This document shows positions 16,739 through 25,762 of a stretch of DNA of 47,012 nt, one piece after another. The position numbers and the translations under genes were made by a program. Origin of the DNA: an uncultured Pelagibacteraceae bacterium (GTDB lineage: Bacteria > Pseudomonadota > Alphaproteobacteria > Pelagibacterales > Pelagibacteraceae); contig CABXYN010000009.1 in assembly GCA_902516395.1 (NCBI GenBank), positions 1 to 47,012 of the forward strand, in the 5' to 3' direction. Positions within the stretch are counted from its first letter, which is position 1; each line of letters opens with the position of its first letter. Below the pieces are notes generated by a model. That model was not told where the DNA came from. It did not search any database and worked only from the letters and a program-made list of their open reading frames with translations.

Positions 16739-17810
16739 AAATTAGCTTTTCGTTCGCATACACACAACATTTTTCAGGGGGTATATAAAGATTGATATCT
16801 CCAATTGAAATTGGCAATTCTCTATCCACTTTAGATTTAATTACAAAATTATCCATATTTGCCGTCAATAATTTGAAATTTCCAAAATCTTCAACTCTAG
16901 TAAGTGAAGCTTTTATTGTATTTTCACCCTCTTTTTCTACAACATTTATGAATTCTGACCTAATCCCAAGTTTTACGTTTTTATCTTTTAATTTCGTGAG
17001 TTTCGAGTTTGTTTTAATTTCAATATTATTAATTTTTACAGAATATTCAGAAGAGACCTCACTATCAAAAATATTCATGGCTGGAGATCCAATAAAGTAA
17101 CCGACAAATGTTGTTTTGGGTCTTTCAAAAAGATCTTTTGGAAGTCCAACTTGGACTATTTCTCCCTGATCCATAACAATAATATTATCAGCAAACGTCA
17201 TAGCTTCATTTTGATCATGGGTTACGTAGACTAAAGTCGTTTTATATTGTTCATTAATTTCTTTTAGGTTTCTCCTAAGTCTAAATTTTAAATCCGGATC
17301 AATTACAGTTAATGGTTCGTCCATTAATACACCTGCAACATCTTCTCTTACCAATCCTCTTCCTAGTGAAATGAGTTGTTTTTGATCTGCAGTAAGTTTT
17401 CTGGCTGGTAAATTTAAAAAAGATGAAAGTCTTAAAGTATCTGAAACTGATTTTACTCTTTCGTCAATTTTTTCTTTGGAAAAGTTCCTACACTTTAAGG
17501 GAAAAGCTAGGTTATCGTAAACAGTCATAGTACTATAAATAACTGGGAACTGAAAAACTTGTGCTATATTTCTTTCTTCAGTAATAAGATTTGTTACATC
17601 TTTTTCATCAAATAAAATATTCCCTTTAGATGGTTTAACTAAACCTGAAACAATATTTAGCATAGTTGTCTTACCACAACCTGATGGTCCTAAAATTGCA
17701 TATCTTTTCCCATTTTCCCAAGTCATTGAAAATGGATTTAATGCAAAAGTTGGATTTGCATCATTAGGATTATATGAATGAGAAATATTTGATAAATCTA
17801 TTTTAGCCAT
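16737..17810 (-). CDS. CUT1 ABC transporter ATPase, degenerate signature
   Basis: MalK/UgpC-class nucleotide-binding subunit, 357 residues, with an OB-like C-terminal domain (about 240-357). Walker A GPSGCGKT (41-48), Q-loop QVFQFP, Walker B VLMDE (161-165) and H-loop VTHDQ (H198) are intact. The ABC signature is LTADQ (139-143) instead of LSGGQ. It overlaps the second ATPase gene by 8 bases. A pair of unlike ATPases with two permeases and a large binding protein resembles the Rhizobium GlpSTPQV glycerol system, so a polyol or sugar substrate is likely. Confidence 0.9.
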   Translation of the reverse strand: MAKIDLSNISHSYNPNDANPTFALNPFSMTWENGKRYAILGPSGCGKTTMLNIVSGLVKPSKGNILFDEKDVTNLITEERNIAQVFQFPVIYSTMTVYDNLAFPLKCRNFSKEKIDERVKSVSDTLRLSSFLNLPARKLTADQKQLISLGRGLVREDVAGVLMDEPLTVIDPDLKFRLRRNLKEINEQYKTTLVYVTHDQNEAMTFADNIIVMDQGEIVQVGLPKDLFERPKTTFVGYFIGSPAMNIFDSEVSSEYSVKINNIEIKTNSKLTKLKDKNVKLGIRSEFINVVEKEGENTIKASLTRVEDFGNFKLLTANMDNFVIKSKVDRELPISIGDINLYIPPEKCCVYANEKLI

Positions 17811-18882
17811 TGTTTATTCCATATGGTGAAGATACTAACTCTCCACTCTGATTAAATGCATAAAATTTATTTGAATTAAAAATTACTTTTACTTTTTGAT
17901 GAATCTTAAAATTCATTACTTCTTCAATTAATGCAATCAATTTTGAATTACCTTTTTTTAAATGAAGTAAAGTTTCTGATCCACTAATTTCTGCAAGTTC
18001 AATTTCAAATTCTTCACCATTATCATCTAATTTTATTTCTGACGCTCTAATTCCAAAATTATAGTTTTGATTTTCAAGGTTTTTGAAATGTTTAGGAGAT
18101 TTAATAGAAATATTTTCAAAATTTAAATTGTCTGAATTTTTTAGTCCTTTTAAAATGTTCATTGGAGGGTCATTTGAAATCTCTGCAACTTTCAAATTTA
18201 ATGGGTTTTCAAAAATTTCTTTTGCAGGTCCTTTTTGTAAAACTTTTCCCTCATCAAGAACAATTACTTCTCCATTTAACTCCATCACTTCTTGTGGATC
18301 TGTTGTTGAATAAATTAAAATCGTTTCTTGTGACATACCTTCAGAGAAAATTTTTTTAAATTCTTCTCTTAATTGTTCTCTAAGCTTGTAATCAAGATTT
18401 ACTAATGGCTCGTCCAGAAGTAATATCTTAGCTTTCTTAGCCAAAGATCTAGCAAGAGCTACTCTTTGTTGCTGACCTCCTGATAATTCTTGAATTTTTC
18501 TATTTTCAAAACCAATTAACCCTACAGTCTTAAGGGCTTCTTCAACATCAGCCTTAATTTTATCTTTGCTTAGTTTCCTTTGTTTAAGAGGGAAAATAAT
18601 GTTCTCATAAACGTTAAGGTGAGGATAATTAATAAATTGTTGATAAACCATGGCCACGTTTCTTTCCCAGACTGGAAATTTGCTAAAATCTTTTTTCTCA
18701 AAAGATAAATTTCCACTATCAGGATTTAGCAAACCAGCAATTGTTTTTAGAAAAGTAGTTTTTCCAGACAAAGTTCTTCCTAAAATTGTGTACAGGTTTC
18801 CTTTTTTAAAATTAAAAGATACATCATTTAAATGAAACTGGTCATCTGGTTTGTAAGTTATATGTTCTCCAATTAAATTCAT
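17803..18882 (-). CDS. CUT1 ABC transporter ATPase, H-loop His missing
   Basis: Second MalK-class ATPase, 359 residues. Walker A GRTLSGKT (35-42), Q-loop VYQQF, a perfect LSGGQ (133-137) and Walker B ILLLDE (153-158) are present. The H-loop reads STTD (192-195) where family members have VTHD, so the switch histidine is replaced by T194. It is thus complementary to the other ATPase, which keeps His but lacks LSGGQ; a heterodimer would have one good and one poor ATP site. Its start overlaps the permease stop by one base. Confidence 0.9.
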   Translation of the reverse strand: MNLIGEHITYKPDDQFHLNDVSFNFKKGNLYTILGRTLSGKTTFLKTIAGLLNPDSGNLSFEKKDFSKFPVWERNVAMVYQQFINYPHLNVYENIIFPLKQRKLSKDKIKADVEEALKTVGLIGFENRKIQELSGGQQQRVALARSLAKKAKILLLDEPLVNLDYKLREQLREEFKKIFSEGMSQETILIYSTTDPQEVMELNGEVIVLDEGKVLQKGPAKEIFENPLNLKVAEISNDPPMNILKGLKNSDNLNFENISIKSPKHFKNLENQNYNFGIRASEIKLDDNGEEFEIELAEISGSETLLHLKKGNSKLIALIEEVMNFKIHQKVKVIFNSNKFYAFNQSGELVSSPYGINNG

Positions 18883-19730
18883 TATTTCAATGCTCCAGAT
18901 AAATTTCCTTTGGATAAATATCGTTCAACTACAAACGCTACAATAATTAAAGGTGCAACTGAAATTAATGCAGAGGCTGACAAACTCCACCATGGAGTAA
19001 TTGAGGAGTTTAATGCTACAACTTTTACTGGCAGCAACTGTACTTCGGTAAAAGTTAAAATAAAAGCAAAGAAAAAATCTATCCAACCAAATATTATACA
19101 AAACATTCCAGCTACAATTAATCCTGGTATAGAATTTGGTAGCACAACTTTGTAAAATGCTTGATAAGGATTACATCCATCTATCAATGCAGTTTCATCT
19201 AATTCTTTTGGCACTCTATTAAAAAAGTCGACCATTATCCAAACTGCAATTGGCATTAATAATACAATATAAACTACAACTAAGCCAAGTAGGCTGTCTA
19301 GCAATCCAATAGTACTTAAAAATATAAAGAAAGGTATTGATAAAACAATCGGTGGCATAATTCTTTGAGATATAAAAAAGAACGTAATGTCGTTATTTCT
19401 TATAAACCCTGCTTTGAAAGTAAATCTTGAAAGAGCATAGGCAGCCAAAGTACCTAAAACAATACTTACTAAACTTGCAGTACACGTTACAAAAATGCTA
19501 TTGAAGTATGGTTCGACAATATCAACCCCACCTCTTGCAGGTGATTTTACTAATACCCGCCATCCCTCAAGCGTTGGTTCAAAATCTAACCAAGGGATAT
19601 AAGTAACTTTACTATTTACTGATTGAAAATCTTTAAATGATGTAGAAACAGCCCAGAGAAAAGGAGCAACAATAAATACTGTCCACAAAGTAATAAAAGT
19701 ATATTTTAAAAATGTATAGAGCTTTTCCAT
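18882..19730 (-). CDS. CUT1 ABC transporter permease (MalG-like)
   Basis: Inner-membrane permease of 282 residues with six hydrophobic segments. The EAA loop that docks on the ATPase reads ELDETALIDGCNPYQAFYKVVLPNSIPG. The N terminus (FIVAPFLWAVSTSFKD) is typical of MalG-type subunits. It overlaps both neighbours by one base, consistent with a single operon. Confidence 0.92.
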   Translation of the reverse strand: MEKLYTFLKYTFITLWTVFIVAPFLWAVSTSFKDFQSVNSKVTYIPWLDFEPTLEGWRVLVKSPARGGVDIVEPYFNSIFVTCTASLVSIVLGTLAAYALSRFTFKAGFIRNNDITFFFISQRIMPPIVLSIPFFIFLSTIGLLDSLLGLVVVYIVLLMPIAVWIMVDFFNRVPKELDETALIDGCNPYQAFYKVVLPNSIPGLIVAGMFCIIFGWIDFFFAFILTFTEVQLLPVKVVALNSSITPWWSLSASALISVAPLIIVAFVVERYLSKGNLSGALK

Positions 19731-20596
19731 TATTCCTTAATCATTAATTTTGTTAAAACTTTTGCTATGATCGTAAGACTTATGATCATTATAACTAAAT
19801 ATGTAAAAGATAGAGTTGCGGCATAACCCATTTGAAATTCTCTTAATCCTTTGATGTATATATAAAAACTTGAAGTCTCAGTTGCTGTCCCAGGTCCTCC
19901 TGATGTAAGAACAAAAACTGTATCCATTATTTTTGAAGCCTCAATTAACCTTATGATAATTGCACCAATTGAAATCGGGGCCATTAATGGAAATGTAACA
20001 TAAACAAACTTTCTAAAAGGACTTGCTCCATCTATAGCTGCTGCAAGAAACGGTTCTTTGGGAAGTGACAGCAAACCAGCTAACAACAGTAAAAACATAA
20101 ATGGAGTCCATTGCCATACTTCCACAATTATAACAGTAAACTTTGCAATTACAGGGTCACTTAGCCATAAAATGGGACCAATTCCTATGTGTCCCAATAA
20201 GTCATTTACTGGTCCAAGCGACTCATGAAAAAAAGTTCTCCATATCACAGTCATTATAACTGGGGTTGTCATCATAGGTATCAAAAAAATAACTCTAAAG
20301 AATCTTTTAAATTTAATTTCTTTCCATACCATTAAAGCAAGTGCAAAACCAATTATGTATTGGAGTATAACTGTTGATACTGATAAAAAACTTAGTCTGA
20401 AGAATGACTCCCAAAACCTGGGATCATCTGTAAATAATCTTATATAGTTTGTTATTCCTATAAAGTTCATTTCTGGCGTATAGCTATTCCAACCAGATAA
20501 ACTCAATCTAATAGTAAATATTATTGGAAAAATTAATATCCCTATAAGCACAAATAAACCAGGAAATAAAAAAACAAACTTGTGCTTAAAATTCAT
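19730..20596 (-). CDS. CUT1 ABC transporter permease (MalF-like)
   Basis: Inner-membrane permease of 288 residues with six hydrophobic segments (N-terminal FLFPGLFVLIGILIFPIIF). The EAA loop is AAIDGASPFRKFVYVTFPLMAPIS. It partners with the MalG-like subunit encoded next. A 60-base spacer with a strong hairpin separates it from the binding-protein gene upstream. Confidence 0.92.
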   Translation of the reverse strand: MNFKHKFVFLFPGLFVLIGILIFPIIFTIRLSLSGWNSYTPEMNFIGITNYIRLFTDDPRFWESFFRLSFLSVSTVILQYIIGFALALMVWKEIKFKRFFRVIFLIPMMTTPVIMTVIWRTFFHESLGPVNDLLGHIGIGPILWLSDPVIAKFTVIIVEVWQWTPFMFLLLLAGLLSLPKEPFLAAAIDGASPFRKFVYVTFPLMAPISIGAIIIRLIEASKIMDTVFVLTSGGPGTATETSSFYIYIKGLREFQMGYAATLSFTYLVIMIISLTIIAKVLTKLMIKE

Positions 20597-20621
20597 AAAA
20601 TATTTTTTGGATTTTGTTAGT

Positions 20622-20646
20622 TGTGGCCGTCGTTATGACGGCCACA
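20622..20646 (-). terminator. Hairpin after the ABC binding-protein gene
   Basis: A perfect 10-bp GC-rich stem (TGTGGCCGTC at 20622-20631, GACGGCCACA at 20637-20646) with a five-base loop lies 10 bases after the binding-protein stop. On the minus strand it is followed by AACTAACAAAATCC, without a T-tract, so it is more likely an mRNA-stabilising or processing hairpin that raises binding-protein levels than a strict terminator. Confidence 0.7.
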
Positions 20647-20655
20647 TAGTTCTTT

Positions 20656-22197
20656 TTATAGCTTATTATCTTCCATTGCTACACCAACAGAGTAAGCTTT
20701 TCTTACATTATCTTTTCCTACTCTATTAAGTATATCATTCCACTGTTTAGCGGCTTCATCTAAAGCATCTTGTGGTGATAATTGTCCAGCTAAAGCTTTT
20801 GCTGCGGCAGTTGCTAGTGCAGCGTTAAACTCAAAAGTTCCAGGAACTCTTAATGGAAATACTCTATTTTTACTTTTTTCCATTTCAGCAAGTGTATCTA
20901 CATATGATTGAGCAATATCTTTGTCCCAACCGATTTGAGTCCATACATCTGCTTGAAAGTCTGCATCTCTAAACGGGTTTACTCCGAATCTACCAATACC
21001 GATGTCGGCTTGGTGGTTTGCCTCGTTAGCAAAGAAACATAAGTAATCAAAAGCCATTTCTTGTTCTTTACTTTTCTTAGCAACACCAACTGCCCATCCC
21101 CATACAAAGAAAGGAGCTTGGTTAAAACCTTCGTCCCAAGAGTTTGTTTTTCTATTCCAAACTTTAGTAGATCCAGGTAATTGAGCAGCACCTACTTTGT
21201 TATTAATAGGACTATCAGGTTGCATAGCAGCAACAAATGCATCATCCCATGAGAAGCTAAACAAAGTTTGTCCACCACCAAATGACCCAATTTCGTCACC
21301 TAGACCAAAGTTAATTCCTCCTGGCGGTACGTATTTAGTTGCAGCAACCCAATCAGTCAGAGCTTCAACAAAACCAGGATTATTAATCAATGGTGTCATA
21401 GTTTCTAAATCAAAGAAAAAACCACCTGGAGTTTTTGGATTTTTAGAATATGCAGCTGATCTAGAATAAAATGCAGCATACATTAAGTCATCTTTTTTCA
21501 TAACTTCAGCAGATCCATATTCTTTCTCACCATCACCATCCCAGTCCCAATCATTAAAGTATGCAGCCATCTCTCCATACTCTTTCCACGTAGTTGGAAC
21601 TTTTAACTCTTTACCAGTGTCGGCTTTATATTTCTTTTGATATTCAGGATTATCTATTACATCTTTTCTATACTTAAGATAGTGTCTGTCACCGTCTACA
21701 GGGAATTGATACATTACACCGTCCCATGAAGCTATACCAATGTGAGAAGGTGTTACGTCCTTCATCTGTTTCATATCAGTATATTTCTTTGGTACTGGTG
21801 CTAGGTATCTTCTCCAATCATTGATGAAGTTAGAAAATCCAAATACTATATCGTAAGGAGCTTGACCTGCTTGGAAAGGAACCATAGCTTTTGCATATAG
21901 ATCTCCAGCTGGTGTATGAGTTACATCAACTTTTGCTCCAGTTAATTTTGCAAACTGTTCAGCGTGAAGAGCTGTTGGCTCTCCCATAACTGGTACTGCG
22001 TGCGTATTAATTTTAAGTGTTTTCCCCGAGTAATCTTTTTTAGACATTGACTCGTATGAACACTCACCAGGAATATCCCCAGTAGCTTTGATATGTGGGA
22101 ATTGATCACTCCACTTATCTGCATACGCAACATTACTAAATACCAACAATGCTGATATAAGAGCAGTTACGCAAGTTTTTATTGTCTTCATCTTCAT
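20656..22197 (-). CDS. ABC transporter sugar/polyol-binding protein
   Basis: Extracytoplasmic binding protein of 513 residues, larger than MalE-type proteins and in the size range of GlpV-like proteins. The signal peptide spans about residues 1-26 (ending VAYA). The body has the cluster-1 binding-protein pattern (PYDIVFGFSNFIND, GQTLFSFSWDD, FVWGWAVGVAKKS). Residues 216-224 (DWDWDGDGE) resemble a calcium-binding EF-hand/dockerin loop. An AGAGGAA precedes the start. First gene of the transporter operon; the substrate is inferred to be a polyol or sugar derivative. Confidence 0.88.
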   Translation of the reverse strand: MKMKTIKTCVTALISALLVFSNVAYADKWSDQFPHIKATGDIPGECSYESMSKKDYSGKTLKINTHAVPVMGEPTALHAEQFAKLTGAKVDVTHTPAGDLYAKAMVPFQAGQAPYDIVFGFSNFINDWRRYLAPVPKKYTDMKQMKDVTPSHIGIASWDGVMYQFPVDGDRHYLKYRKDVIDNPEYQKKYKADTGKELKVPTTWKEYGEMAAYFNDWDWDGDGEKEYGSAEVMKKDDLMYAAFYSRSAAYSKNPKTPGGFFFDLETMTPLINNPGFVEALTDWVAATKYVPPGGINFGLGDEIGSFGGGQTLFSFSWDDAFVAAMQPDSPINNKVGAAQLPGSTKVWNRKTNSWDEGFNQAPFFVWGWAVGVAKKSKEQEMAFDYLCFFANEANHQADIGIGRFGVNPFRDADFQADVWTQIGWDKDIAQSYVDTLAEMEKSKNRVFPLRVPGTFEFNAALATAAAKALAGQLSPQDALDEAAKQWNDILNRVGKDNVRKAYSVGVAMEDNKL

Positions 22198-22214
22198 TTC
22201 CTCTCTTTTGTTAT

Positions 22215-23276
22215 TTACGGAACCAACACTGCACGACCTTTGATTTTTCCATCATTAAGATCATGTAATGCTTTGTTAGCTTCGTCAAGTTTATACTCTT
22301 TCATAGAAAGTTTTACTAAACCTTTATCCGCTAACTCCATTAATTCGTATAATTCAGCCCATGTTCCTACTAAGCTTCCAACTATACTTTTCTCCTGGTC
22401 AATCATATCAATTGCCAAAATTCTTATTTCTTCTCCATAACCCACTATATAGAAAGTGCCTGTTGCTTTAGTCATGCTTAGACCCATTGATGTAGATCCT
22501 TTCTCACCAACAAAATCTATAACTGCCTCTGCACCTTTTCCTTTTGTAAGTTCTTTTACTTTTTCTATTTCATTTCCATCAATAAGAACTCCGTGATCTG
22601 CGCCAAGTTCCATAGCATGATCTAAAGGAGTTTTGGCTTTTTCAACTACAATGATATTTGCAGCACACATAGCTCTTAAACATTGAATTGCAATATGCCC
22701 AAGACCACCCGCACCAATGATTACACAATTTTCTCCAGGTAAAAGATGTCTTGTTGCTTTTTTTACTACTCTGTAAGCAGTTAAACCTGCATCAGAAAAT
22801 GGAGCCACATCTATAGGGCCTAAAACCTTTGGTATTTTAATTAAATTTCTTACACTGGTTTGAAGCAGTTCTGAATATCCTCCATGTTTTACATTTAATC
22901 CAGCAAAAATAGGATTTTCTGCATGCATATCATTCCCTCTTCTGCAGTCTAAACAAGTTCCACCTGTACCTGAAACTTTTGGATGTAAAATAACTGCATC
23001 ACCTTTTTTAAATCCCTCAACATCTTTACCGATATCTTCTACCCAACCAGCATTTTCATGTCCCATAACCATGGGTAATAAATCGTTGTTTTGGTCAGTT
23101 ATGTGTTTCCAAACTCCTTCGATTATATGTAAGTCTGTTCTGCAGACTCCAGCAGCACCAATTTTAACAATCACATCACTGGCTTTTTCTATTTTTGGAT
23201 TAGGTAATTCTTCTCCTGTTACCCAAACAGCTTCCTTCATTTCTGGGTCGTATTTATGTAAAACCTGAGCTTTCAT
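22215..23276 (-). CDS. Zinc-dependent alcohol dehydrogenase
   Basis: Medium-chain dehydrogenase/reductase, 353 residues. Catalytic zinc ligands are in GVCRTDLH and MGHENAGWV; the glycine-rich nucleotide site is GAGGLGHIAIQ. The structural-zinc lobe is altered: the region GTGGTCLDCRRGNDMHAEN shows two rather than four closely spaced cysteines, so the structural zinc may be lost. A strong GAGGAG precedes the ATG. It lies 17 bases upstream of the binding-protein gene, so it probably oxidises the alcohol brought in by the ABC system. Confidence 0.9.
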   Translation of the reverse strand: MKAQVLHKYDPEMKEAVWVTGEELPNPKIEKASDVIVKIGAAGVCRTDLHIIEGVWKHITDQNNDLLPMVMGHENAGWVEDIGKDVEGFKKGDAVILHPKVSGTGGTCLDCRRGNDMHAENPIFAGLNVKHGGYSELLQTSVRNLIKIPKVLGPIDVAPFSDAGLTAYRVVKKATRHLLPGENCVIIGAGGLGHIAIQCLRAMCAANIIVVEKAKTPLDHAMELGADHGVLIDGNEIEKVKELTKGKGAEAVIDFVGEKGSTSMGLSMTKATGTFYIVGYGEEIRILAIDMIDQEKSIVGSLVGTWAELYELMELADKGLVKLSMKEYKLDEANKALHDLNDGKIKGRAVLVP

Positions 23277-23328
23277 TTTACTCCTCTCAATTAAAATTTA
23301 TTTATAAAGTGTAGATTGAATCAAAAAA

Positions 23329-23355
23329 TATGTCTAGGAGACATACTTTTTTTTT
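23329..23355. terminator. Bidirectional terminator-like hairpin
   Basis: TATGTCT (23329-23335) and AGACATA (23339-23345) form a 7-bp stem with a three-base loop. It is flanked by nine T on the plus side (23347-23355) and six A before it (23323-23328), giving T-tracts in both directions. On the minus strand it ends the hydroxyacid-dehydrogenase transcript just before the alcohol-dehydrogenase promoter. The palindrome could also be an operator. Confidence 0.6.
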
Positions 23356-23388
23356 GTCACATGAATTAAATAATACAACTTACAGTTG

Positions 23389-24342
23389 CTAATTAACTTT
23401 ATTCTTACAGCTTCCTGTTTTAAAATATTCATCAAGATTATCTATGGCCAAATTTGCCATGGCTGTTCTAGTTTCCTTTGTGGCACTGCCTAAATGAGGA
23501 AGTATAAACGCACTTTTATGTTTGTAGTAGCCTTTATTTAAGTTTGGCTCGTTTTTATAAACATCTAACCCAACTGCATAAACTTTTCTTCTATCTAAGG
23601 CATCAACCATAGCCTCGTCTTCAATTATATCTCCTCGTGCAACATTAGTAACTACTGCACCCTTTGGTAAATATTCGATTGTATCTTTATTAATCATATC
23701 AATTGTCTCTTTTGATGCTGGACAACATACAGACAACACATCTGATACCGACAAAAGATCTTTTAAATTATCATGATAAATTGCACCTTGCTCTTTATCT
23801 TCACTAAGTTTTGATCGGTTATGATAATGAATTATCATTCCAAGGGATTTTGCAACTTTTGCAATTTTTTGCCCAATTCTTCCCATTCCTAAAATACCTA
23901 ACCTTGTGCCTGTTAATTGTTTTCCAATTAATAAATCTGCTGACCAAACCCATCCACCTTCTCTTGCTCTTTCAATTCCTTCAGATGCTCTTCTACAAGC
24001 ACCTAAAATTAAAAGCACTCCTATTTCTGCCGTAGCATCAGTTAAAACATCTGGAGTATTAGTTACTGCTATACCTCTATTTTTTGCTGCTTCTAAATCA
24101 ATATTTCCAAATCCGACTGCAAAGTTAGAAAGTATTTTTACTGAGTCTGGTAATTGATTGATTGTATCGGCATCAAGTTTATCAGTTAAAGCCGATAGTA
24201 TACCATCACAGCCTTCACTCATTTCAATTAATTTTTTTTGTGAATATAGTTCATCGTTAAGATTTAAATTTGCATCAAAAATCTCTTTTGCTTTATCCTC
24301 ACAAGATCTTAGCAATCTTCTCGTGACCAATATTTTTTTCAT
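23389..24342 (-). CDS. D-2-hydroxyacid dehydrogenase (glyoxylate reductase-like)
   Basis: NAD(P)-dependent reductase of 2-oxoacids such as glyoxylate or hydroxypyruvate, 317 residues. The nucleotide-binding motif is LGMGRIGQKIAKVAKSLGM. Catalytic Arg is in NVARGDIIEDEA, Glu in NEPNLN, and His in LPHLGSATKETR. It resembles the GyaR/GRHPR group. It is followed upstream by the flavoprotein gene with a 9-base spacer. Confidence 0.9.
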   Translation of the reverse strand: MKKILVTRRLLRSCEDKAKEIFDANLNLNDELYSQKKLIEMSEGCDGILSALTDKLDADTINQLPDSVKILSNFAVGFGNIDLEAAKNRGIAVTNTPDVLTDATAEIGVLLILGACRRASEGIERAREGGWVWSADLLIGKQLTGTRLGILGMGRIGQKIAKVAKSLGMIIHYHNRSKLSEDKEQGAIYHDNLKDLLSVSDVLSVCCPASKETIDMINKDTIEYLPKGAVVTNVARGDIIEDEAMVDALDRRKVYAVGLDVYKNEPNLNKGYYKHKSAFILPHLGSATKETRTAMANLAIDNLDEYFKTGSCKNKVN

Positions 24343-24351
24343 TAAGTTAGA

Positions 24352-25725
24352 TTAATTTAAATCGAAGATTTTACCAGGATTCATAATATTATTTACATCT
24401 ATTGATCGTTTAATAGATTTCATTACAGGTACGTTATCTGGATGTTCTCTAAGTAAGTAATGTTTTTTTTGAAGCCCTATACCATGTTCTCCAGTAATAG
24501 TTCCTTCAAGTTCAAGTGCTTTATTGATTAAATCATCACTATATTGTCTTATTCTTTTTTGTTTATCCTCATCATCTGGATCATAAAGAACTATAGAATG
24601 AAAATTTCCATCGCCAACATGACCTACCATTGGAGCAGTTAAGCCCAGCTTCTGAACTTCTTTTTCTGCCCATGAAATACACTCAACTAATCTTGAAATT
24701 GGTACACATACATCAGTAGAATAAACTTTCATATCATTTCCTAAAGCTTTAACCGAATAGTAAACATCGTGTCTTGCTTTCCATAATTTTTTCTGCTCTT
24801 CAGGAGAAGACGCCCATTGAAAATCACTTCCACCATTACTTTTTGAAATTTCTTCTACAATTCCAATATTTTCATTGTTTGATGCTTCACTACCATGAAA
24901 TTCAAAAAATAGAGTAGGTGACGCTTTTATATTTTCTAATTTAGAATACTTAATACTTATTTCCATTTGATCTTTATTAAGCATTTCAATTCTTGCAATT
25001 GGAACACCATACTGAATAACTTCTTGTGATGCTTTAACTGCAGAGTCTAAATCTGGAAAATAGCATACCGCACTCATTATACTTTCAGGTATCGGGGATA
25101 ATCTTAATTGCACTTCAGTAATAATTCCAAGTGTTCCCTCTGAACCTATGAATAAATTTGTAAGATTATATCCAGCTGAAGTTTTTTTTGTTCTAGCTCC
25201 TGTTTTGATAATATCTCCATTTGGAAGAACAACTGTAAGACCTGAAATTACAGTTCTCATAGTTCCATATTTAACAGCCATAGTTCCTGAAGCTGATGTA
25301 GCTGCCATTCCACCGAGAGCAGCATCGGCACCTGGATCAATTGGAAAGAAAACTCCATCTTCTCTTAAATATTCATTTAATTGTTTTCTTGTTACATTTG
25401 CTTGAACTCTACAATCAAAGTCCTCAGCATTGACACTTAAAACCTTATTCATTTTTTCAAGAGAAATAGTAATACCGTTTTGATTTCCCACAACGTGACC
25501 TTCTAAAGAAGTACCTGTACCAAATGGAACAACTGGTATTTTGTGTTCATTACATAGTTTTAATAATTGAGAAACTTCCTCATTTGTTTCTGGAAATACT
25601 ACAGCTTTTGATAGGACTGGATCGTATGTATCTTCACCTCTAGCATAGTTTGAACGTGTAGACTCTGAAGTTGAAAATCTACCATCAAAAATTTTTTTTA
25701 ATTCAGTTTGAACAGTCTCATTCAT
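24352..25725 (-). CDS. FAD-linked oxidase, D-lactate dehydrogenase/GlcD-like
   Basis: Flavoprotein of the PCMH/VAO type oxidising D-2-hydroxyacids (D-lactate or glycolate) and passing electrons to the respiratory chain, 457 residues. The FAD-binding loop is VVPFGTGTSLEGH; also visible are DPGADAALGGMAATSASG and LFIGSEGTLGI, and in the C-terminal cap GHVGDGNFH and GEHGIGLQKK. The length fits single-subunit D-lactate dehydrogenases and GlcD. No glcE/glcF genes follow, which favours a D-lactate dehydrogenase-like enzyme. Confidence 0.88.
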   Translation of the reverse strand: MNETVQTELKKIFDGRFSTSESTRSNYARGEDTYDPVLSKAVVFPETNEEVSQLLKLCNEHKIPVVPFGTGTSLEGHVVGNQNGITISLEKMNKVLSVNAEDFDCRVQANVTRKQLNEYLREDGVFFPIDPGADAALGGMAATSASGTMAVKYGTMRTVISGLTVVLPNGDIIKTGARTKKTSAGYNLTNLFIGSEGTLGIITEVQLRLSPIPESIMSAVCYFPDLDSAVKASQEVIQYGVPIARIEMLNKDQMEISIKYSKLENIKASPTLFFEFHGSEASNNENIGIVEEISKSNGGSDFQWASSPEEQKKLWKARHDVYYSVKALGNDMKVYSTDVCVPISRLVECISWAEKEVQKLGLTAPMVGHVGDGNFHSIVLYDPDDEDKQKRIRQYSDDLINKALELEGTITGEHGIGLQKKHYLLREHPDNVPVMKSIKRSIDVNNIMNPGKIFDLN

Positions 25726-25762
25726 AATTAAATATTACAAAAATTTCGATTAAAAATACAGC

